Assembly: GCA_023393375.1 (NCBI GenBank)
Contig: JAEWLI010000042.1
Span: forward strand, 1-10,791
Source: Bacteroidota bacterium
Lineage (GTDB): Bacteria; Bacteroidota; Bacteroidia; Cytophagales; Cyclobacteriaceae
Direction: 5' to 3'
Length of the DNA stretch: 10,791 bases
The translations under genes and the position numbers were made by a program. This document shows positions 7,333 to 10,791 of the stretch, in pieces (the stretch's first letter is position 1; every line of letters begins with the position of its first letter). The notes under the pieces are model-generated. The model was given only the letters and a program-made list of their open reading frames with translations, had not been told where the DNA came from and searched no databases.

Positions 7333-8076
7333 CTACCTAAATCTTTCCAATAGATCCTGTTTTTTATTCTGTGCTACGTCGACTGCCTTGCCATCCTGCA
7401 TGATCAACTGTCCACCTTTTCCTTTTTTATATTGGTGAATATAATTCAGATTTACCATATGCGACTTGTGTACTCGTATGAAATCGCAATCCTTTAACAA
7501 GTTTTCATAGAACTTTAAAGTTCTGCATATCAACCTTTTTTGACCATTCAATAAATGAAATTCTGTGAAATTGTCCTGAGCTTCACATCTGATGATATCA
7601 CCTACTTTGATGACCTCAAAGCCATCCATCAGAGGTAAAGCTATTTTGAGTAATTGTTTATTTTCTATTTTGATATTATCGATCAAAGCTTTGGTGTGCA
7701 TAAAATCCTGCTTTTTTATAAATGTCTCCTTGATCTTTTCAATGGCTTTTACCAGTTCATCAATATCAATTGGTTTTAAAATGTAATAACAGGCACTCAG
7801 GTTCAATGCCTGAATCGCATAATCACTATAAGCAGTGACAAATATTATCTCGAATGAAATTTCTTCTACCTGTTCCAACAAATCAAATGCATTGCCATAA
7901 GGCATTTCCACATCCAGAAATACGATTTCTGGCTGAAATTTTTTGATACAGGTCAAACCTTCATTTACATTGGAGGCCTCCCCTACCAGATTTACATCAG
8001 GACAATATTTACCCAGATAATTTTTTAATGTCTCCCTGCTTGCTTGTTCATCTTCAACAATTATGGCTCGTAGCAT
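7333..8076 (-). CDS. LytTR-family response regulator, partner of the TPR kinase
   Basis: This 247-residue protein has a receiver domain followed by a LytTR DNA-binding domain. The receiver shows VEDE (D9 region), phosphoacceptor D55 in FLDVEMP, T81 in VTAYSDYA, and K101 in LKPIDIDEL. A helical linker (about 105-140) leads to LytTR, about residues 143-245, with the hallmark FIRVHKSHMVNLNYI. It lies 38 bases downstream of the TPR histidine kinase gene and 45 bases upstream of the TPR peptidase gene, all on the minus strand, so one transcript is likely. It is clearly a homologue of the LytTR regulator encoded on the opposite strand at 5431-6144, but the proteins differ throughout, so this is not a recent duplication. 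The ATG at 8076 has no obvious Shine-Dalgarno site, which is usual in this phylum. Confidence 0.95.
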   Translation of the reverse strand: MLRAIIVEDEQASRETLKNYLGKYCPDVNLVGEASNVNEGLTCIKKFQPEIVFLDVEMPYGNAFDLLEQVEEISFEIIFVTAYSDYAIQALNLSACYYILKPIDIDELVKAIEKIKETFIKKQDFMHTKALIDNIKIENKQLLKIALPLMDGFEVIKVGDIIRCEAQDNFTEFHLLNGQKRLICRTLKFYENLLKDCDFIRVHKSHMVNLNYIHQYKKGKGGQLIMQDGKAVDVAQNKKQDLLERFR

Positions 8077-8114
8077 ATTTGAGAATAGTTTCGTTTTGTG
8101 TATTTTATTCCTGG

Positions 8115-10037
8115 TTAGGCTTTCCCGGGTATCCTTATTTTTACAATCGTACCCGATTGATCTGTCTGATCCTGATCTTCTATGTTTACTTCCAGCTTGA
8201 TGTGAAATAATTCGTTGATCAGATCAATCCTGTTTCTAATATTTAATAATCCGGTGGACTGATGTTCTTTTTGGTTCCTGGTTTTTAGTTCCTGGGATTT
8301 TTTTCTACCTATACCATTATCTGTAATGATTACCTCGATCATTTCTGTTATTTTAATAATTGACACCGTCAATATTCCTTTAGTGTCTCGGTATCTCAGG
8401 CCATGCCATATTGCATTTTCTATAAATGGTTGTACCAGCATCGGGGGAATCTGATAGGCATCGGTGTCAATATCAGGATCAATCTCAAAAGTATAATCAA
8501 ATTTATCATTGAAGCGGGAATGTTCAAGAAAGAGATACAACTTTAAAATTTCAATTTCACTGGATAATGGCACGAAATCGTGTTTAGAATTTTCCATTAC
8601 CGCACGCATCAACCGGGAAAAATCTGCCAGGAATTTATTGGCGGCTTTTTCATCTTTTCTCGAAATGTGATTATTTACTGAATTCAAAGAGTTATAAATA
8701 AAGTGCGGGTTCATTTGACTCCTTAGTGATCGTAAAGCAAGGGTTTGATTGGCTTTCCTTTTCTGATTGCCCGACCGGTATACAAACCCCGACGCAATCA
8801 GCATGATTACCAGTGCAGATGTAAGGGAATAAGTAAGCATCTGTTGGGCTTTGAGCGTTTTTTTATCTACCTGCTGTTCCTGTTTAAGTAATTCCACTGT
8901 CCTGTTGCTCAATTGCAGTTCCTTTTCAATCAGATCAAGCCGGTCCAATTTCCGGTTGAGGGAAGTGGTAATGAGCATGCTGTTTTTTATTTCTGCTTCC
9001 TTAATTCGGTGGAGTTCATCTGTAGTTTCCACAAACTCCTTGTAAGTTTCCAAAGCCAGGTCGTAAGCCATCTGTTCTTTGTAAGCTAATGACAATGTCT
9101 GCAACCCTTTGCCTTTTTCCTCCAGGATACCTGCAGTCCCTGACAGTTCAATACTTTTTTGAATATATGGAATCGCTTTTTCACTTTCCTTTTGTTCAAT
9201 ATAAATAGCACCAATTTCCCTGTTTTCAATTATTTGTGCAGGCAGGTCCTTATTTTCTTCACTAATATCCAGGAGCTCATGTCTTATTTGAAGCTCTTCA
9301 TCAAATCTCCGGCTTTTTCGAAGAGTAGAACTTTGTTCTCTAAGGGTATTGGTGAGGGCTTTTTTATCTGATATTTCCCCTGCAATTTTAGCCGATTGTT
9401 GATAATTGGCGATAGCCTGATCATTTTGATTCAAATGGGAGTAGATTCCGCCTAACCTGTTTTGGGCATCTATTATTCCTTGTTTATTATTCACCTCTTG
9501 TTCATGTACCAACACCTGGTTGATCAATTTTAAGGCTTCATTGTATCGACCATTCTTTTCATGTATAGCTGCCAATTTATACTTTGCCTGCGTGGAAATA
9601 GAGGGATGGGGAGCGGTTTTAAGGTACTTTTCATATGAATTATAGCTGTTTGTATCATCACCTAGTGCAAAGTAGGCATCTCCCAATAGACCATAAGTTT
9701 GATTAAGGTGGTCATTTCTTTTGAGTCGGGTAAAAATGGTAATTGCTTTTTGGTAATAATCGATAGCAAGATCGTGTTGACCTAGATTGACATTGATCAT
9801 ACCCAATACTTGATAAGATAAACCTTCACCTAGTACATTTTTATTTTGTATGCTCTGCACCAAGGCTTTTTCTATCAGGTCAAAAGATTTTTGTGGTTGA
9901 TTGACCTGTGACTTCGCTGAATCAATTAATGCATAAATATTGACATTTTGGCTATCAGGCATCCGCTTTAACTTGTCCTGAGCGTGAATGGGACAAGATA
10001 AAATGAAGATCAATAAACAGACTAAGTACTGCTTCAT
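8115..10037 (-). CDS. TPR-containing sensor histidine kinase, LytS/His_kinase type
   Basis: This 640-residue kinase probably has a periplasmic sensor and a cytoplasmic catalytic half. A signal peptide (residues 1-20, ending IHAQ) is followed by a long array of TPR repeats at about 30-340 (for example GLGDAY-type and LGGIYSHLNQNDQAI motifs). A coiled-coil stretch at about 345-400 leads to one membrane helix at about 401-420. The H box QMNPHFIYNSLNSVNNHI carries H445. The ATP-binding domain has FIENAIWHG (E540, N541), DNGIG (573-577) and STGLLNIRNRIDL (594-606). This architecture is common in Bacteroidota and is usually paired with a LytTR regulator, which follows here after 38 bases. TPRs bind proteins or peptides, so the signal may be a periplasmic protein or peptide; this is inference. 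A secreted TPR peptidase is encoded at the end of the same operon. The ATG start at 10037 is supported by the signal peptide. Confidence 0.95.
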   Translation of the reverse strand: MKQYLVCLLIFILSCPIHAQDKLKRMPDSQNVNIYALIDSAKSQVNQPQKSFDLIEKALVQSIQNKNVLGEGLSYQVLGMINVNLGQHDLAIDYYQKAITIFTRLKRNDHLNQTYGLLGDAYFALGDDTNSYNSYEKYLKTAPHPSISTQAKYKLAAIHEKNGRYNEALKLINQVLVHEQEVNNKQGIIDAQNRLGGIYSHLNQNDQAIANYQQSAKIAGEISDKKALTNTLREQSSTLRKSRRFDEELQIRHELLDISEENKDLPAQIIENREIGAIYIEQKESEKAIPYIQKSIELSGTAGILEEKGKGLQTLSLAYKEQMAYDLALETYKEFVETTDELHRIKEAEIKNSMLITTSLNRKLDRLDLIEKELQLSNRTVELLKQEQQVDKKTLKAQQMLTYSLTSALVIMLIASGFVYRSGNQKRKANQTLALRSLRSQMNPHFIYNSLNSVNNHISRKDEKAANKFLADFSRLMRAVMENSKHDFVPLSSEIEILKLYLFLEHSRFNDKFDYTFEIDPDIDTDAYQIPPMLVQPFIENAIWHGLRYRDTKGILTVSIIKITEMIEVIITDNGIGRKKSQELKTRNQKEHQSTGLLNIRNRIDLINELFHIKLEVNIEDQDQTDQSGTIVKIRIPGKA

Positions 10038-10282
10038 TATCAGGGTATTTCAGGTAAAAATAAGCACTTATTTTCATATTCAAAATTGAAAGTGGCCGAA
10101 AAGAGCGTGATTTTACCAGGTTTACCAATCAAGGAGGTGCCATAACTAAGTCAAAGTGATAGTTAGCTAAGTTTGGGTTATTCCAATTAATTTCTTCCTG
10201 CCATAGTAGCACAACCACTTATGTCTATTACGAGTACTGATATTATCAAATTAATGATTGGCACTAAGTGAGAACTTCTATT
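10038..10282. other. Intergenic gap upstream of the TPR-kinase operon
   Basis: These 245 bases lie between the stop of the barrel-like gene and the start of the TPR kinase, both on the minus strand, so they should hold the operon's promoter. I found no exact TAnnTTTG box on the minus strand. A weak inverted repeat, TAACTA (10143-10148) with TAGTTA (10160-10165), is present. No intrinsic terminator with a T-run and no credible small gene was seen. Confidence 0.5.
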
Positions 10283-10791
10283 CTATTTATTTGCCCTAAT
10301 GCCAATGGAAGGTAGCGTAAACAACTCAAAAGAACCCTTGGTCGTCTTATAGAAAGCAGGAGTAGTAATTTCTGCTTGTAGTTTTATTTTTTTAGCCAAA
10401 AAACGATATCCGAACCTGAAGGTTGGAAGAATTGCATTGTCTTTTTCTTCTGCCCCATAAGCAAACTCGCGCCTGTGTTGAAAAGCTGCACCAATAGCAT
10501 AATAGATTCCGCGACCTTTGGCTGAATAATTGCTTTTTTGAACCATCAAAGCCAATAAGGAAGATGTAAAAGAATCGGAAGTATTATCAAAAACAGCGTA
10601 AAAGTATTGAGCATATGGGATTAATGAAATTTTGTTTCCAATGACAGGGATATCTTGGCTAAGGAGAAAAGATGTTCCGGTATATTCCATGGCAGCATCC
10701 CCTGAAAAATAAATACCTATAGAAGTTTCGATTGGGCGTTTTTGTGCCACTCCAACATTAGTCAACATTATAAAACAAACAACTATAATAT
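10283..10791 (-). CDS. Small outer-membrane beta-barrel-like protein, 5' end cut by window edge
   Basis: About 168 residues are visible. The first in-frame ATG (10768-10766) is probably not the true start: the frame stays open to the right edge and adds IIVVCFI before it. Together these give the end of a signal peptide, IIVVCFIMLTNVGVAQ, with cleavage likely before KRPIE. The mature part alternates polar and hydrophobic residues in strand-like blocks rich in Y, F and G (ISLIPYAQYFYAVF, GIYYAIGAAFQ, PTFRFGYRF, IKLQAEITTPAFY) and ends in SIGIRANK. This suits a small outer-membrane barrel of the kind common in Bacteroidota, but I recognise no specific family. The 245-base gap after its stop suggests it is transcribed apart from the TPR-kinase operon. 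Confidence 0.7.
   Translation of the reverse strand, partial: IIVVCFIMLTNVGVAQKRPIETSIGIYFSGDAAMEYTGTSFLLSQDIPVIGNKISLIPYAQYFYAVFDNTSDSFTSSLLALMVQKSNYSAKGRGIYYAIGAAFQHRREFAYGAEEKDNAILPTFRFGYRFLAKKIKLQAEITTPAFYKTTKGSFELFTLPSIGIRANK

Noticed and set aside
10131..10140. Near-perfect Shine-Dalgarno AAGGAGGTG on the plus strand
   Set aside because: No start codon with an open frame follows; the next in-frame codons reach a stop at once.

Overview
The window looks like chromosomal DNA of a member of the Bacteroidota. The clearest sign is a hybrid two-component system protein with a Reg_prop propeller and Y_Y_Y domain. Two pairs of LytS-type kinase plus LytTR response regulator, one of them with a TPR-bearing kinase, point the same way, as do signal peptides ending in '..AQ' or '..SQ' and weak Shine-Dalgarno sites. 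A Cytophagales- or Flavobacteriia-like host is plausible, but the genus cannot be told from this sequence.

Layout. Positions 1-3722 (minus) hold a hybrid two-component sensor/regulator that runs off the left edge just where its AraC-type DNA-binding domain should begin. Positions 3723-4420 are a long divergent intergenic region with a GC-rich hairpin, a 12-bp palindrome, a candidate promoter and an imperfect direct repeat, but no convincing gene. Positions 4421-6144 (plus) hold a four-helix membrane histidine kinase and its LytTR regulator, overlapping by 4 bases and followed by a terminator-like hairpin. Positions 10037-6241 (minus) hold an apparent three-gene operon: a periplasmic-TPR histidine kinase, a LytTR regulator, and a secreted TPR protein with a gluzincin-type zinc peptidase signature (HEMTH, then NEG). 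A 245-base gap separates this operon from a minus-strand outer-membrane beta-barrel-like protein at 10283-10791. The start of that protein lies beyond the right edge, because its signal peptide reads into the edge.

How the genes fit together. The window holds three separate signal-transduction systems and almost nothing else. The hybrid protein probably senses a periplasmic ligand; the known members of its family respond to glycan fragments and control a neighbouring polysaccharide-use locus, which would lie to the left. The two LytS/LytTR systems are tail to tail. The second is the more unusual because a periplasmic TPR peptidase sits directly behind its regulator. A working idea, which is inference only, is that the peptidase is either the output of the pathway or a processing partner of the periplasmic TPR sensor.

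Most genes here are ordinary family members. The peptidase-bearing operon and the structured divergent intergenic region deserve the closest second look.
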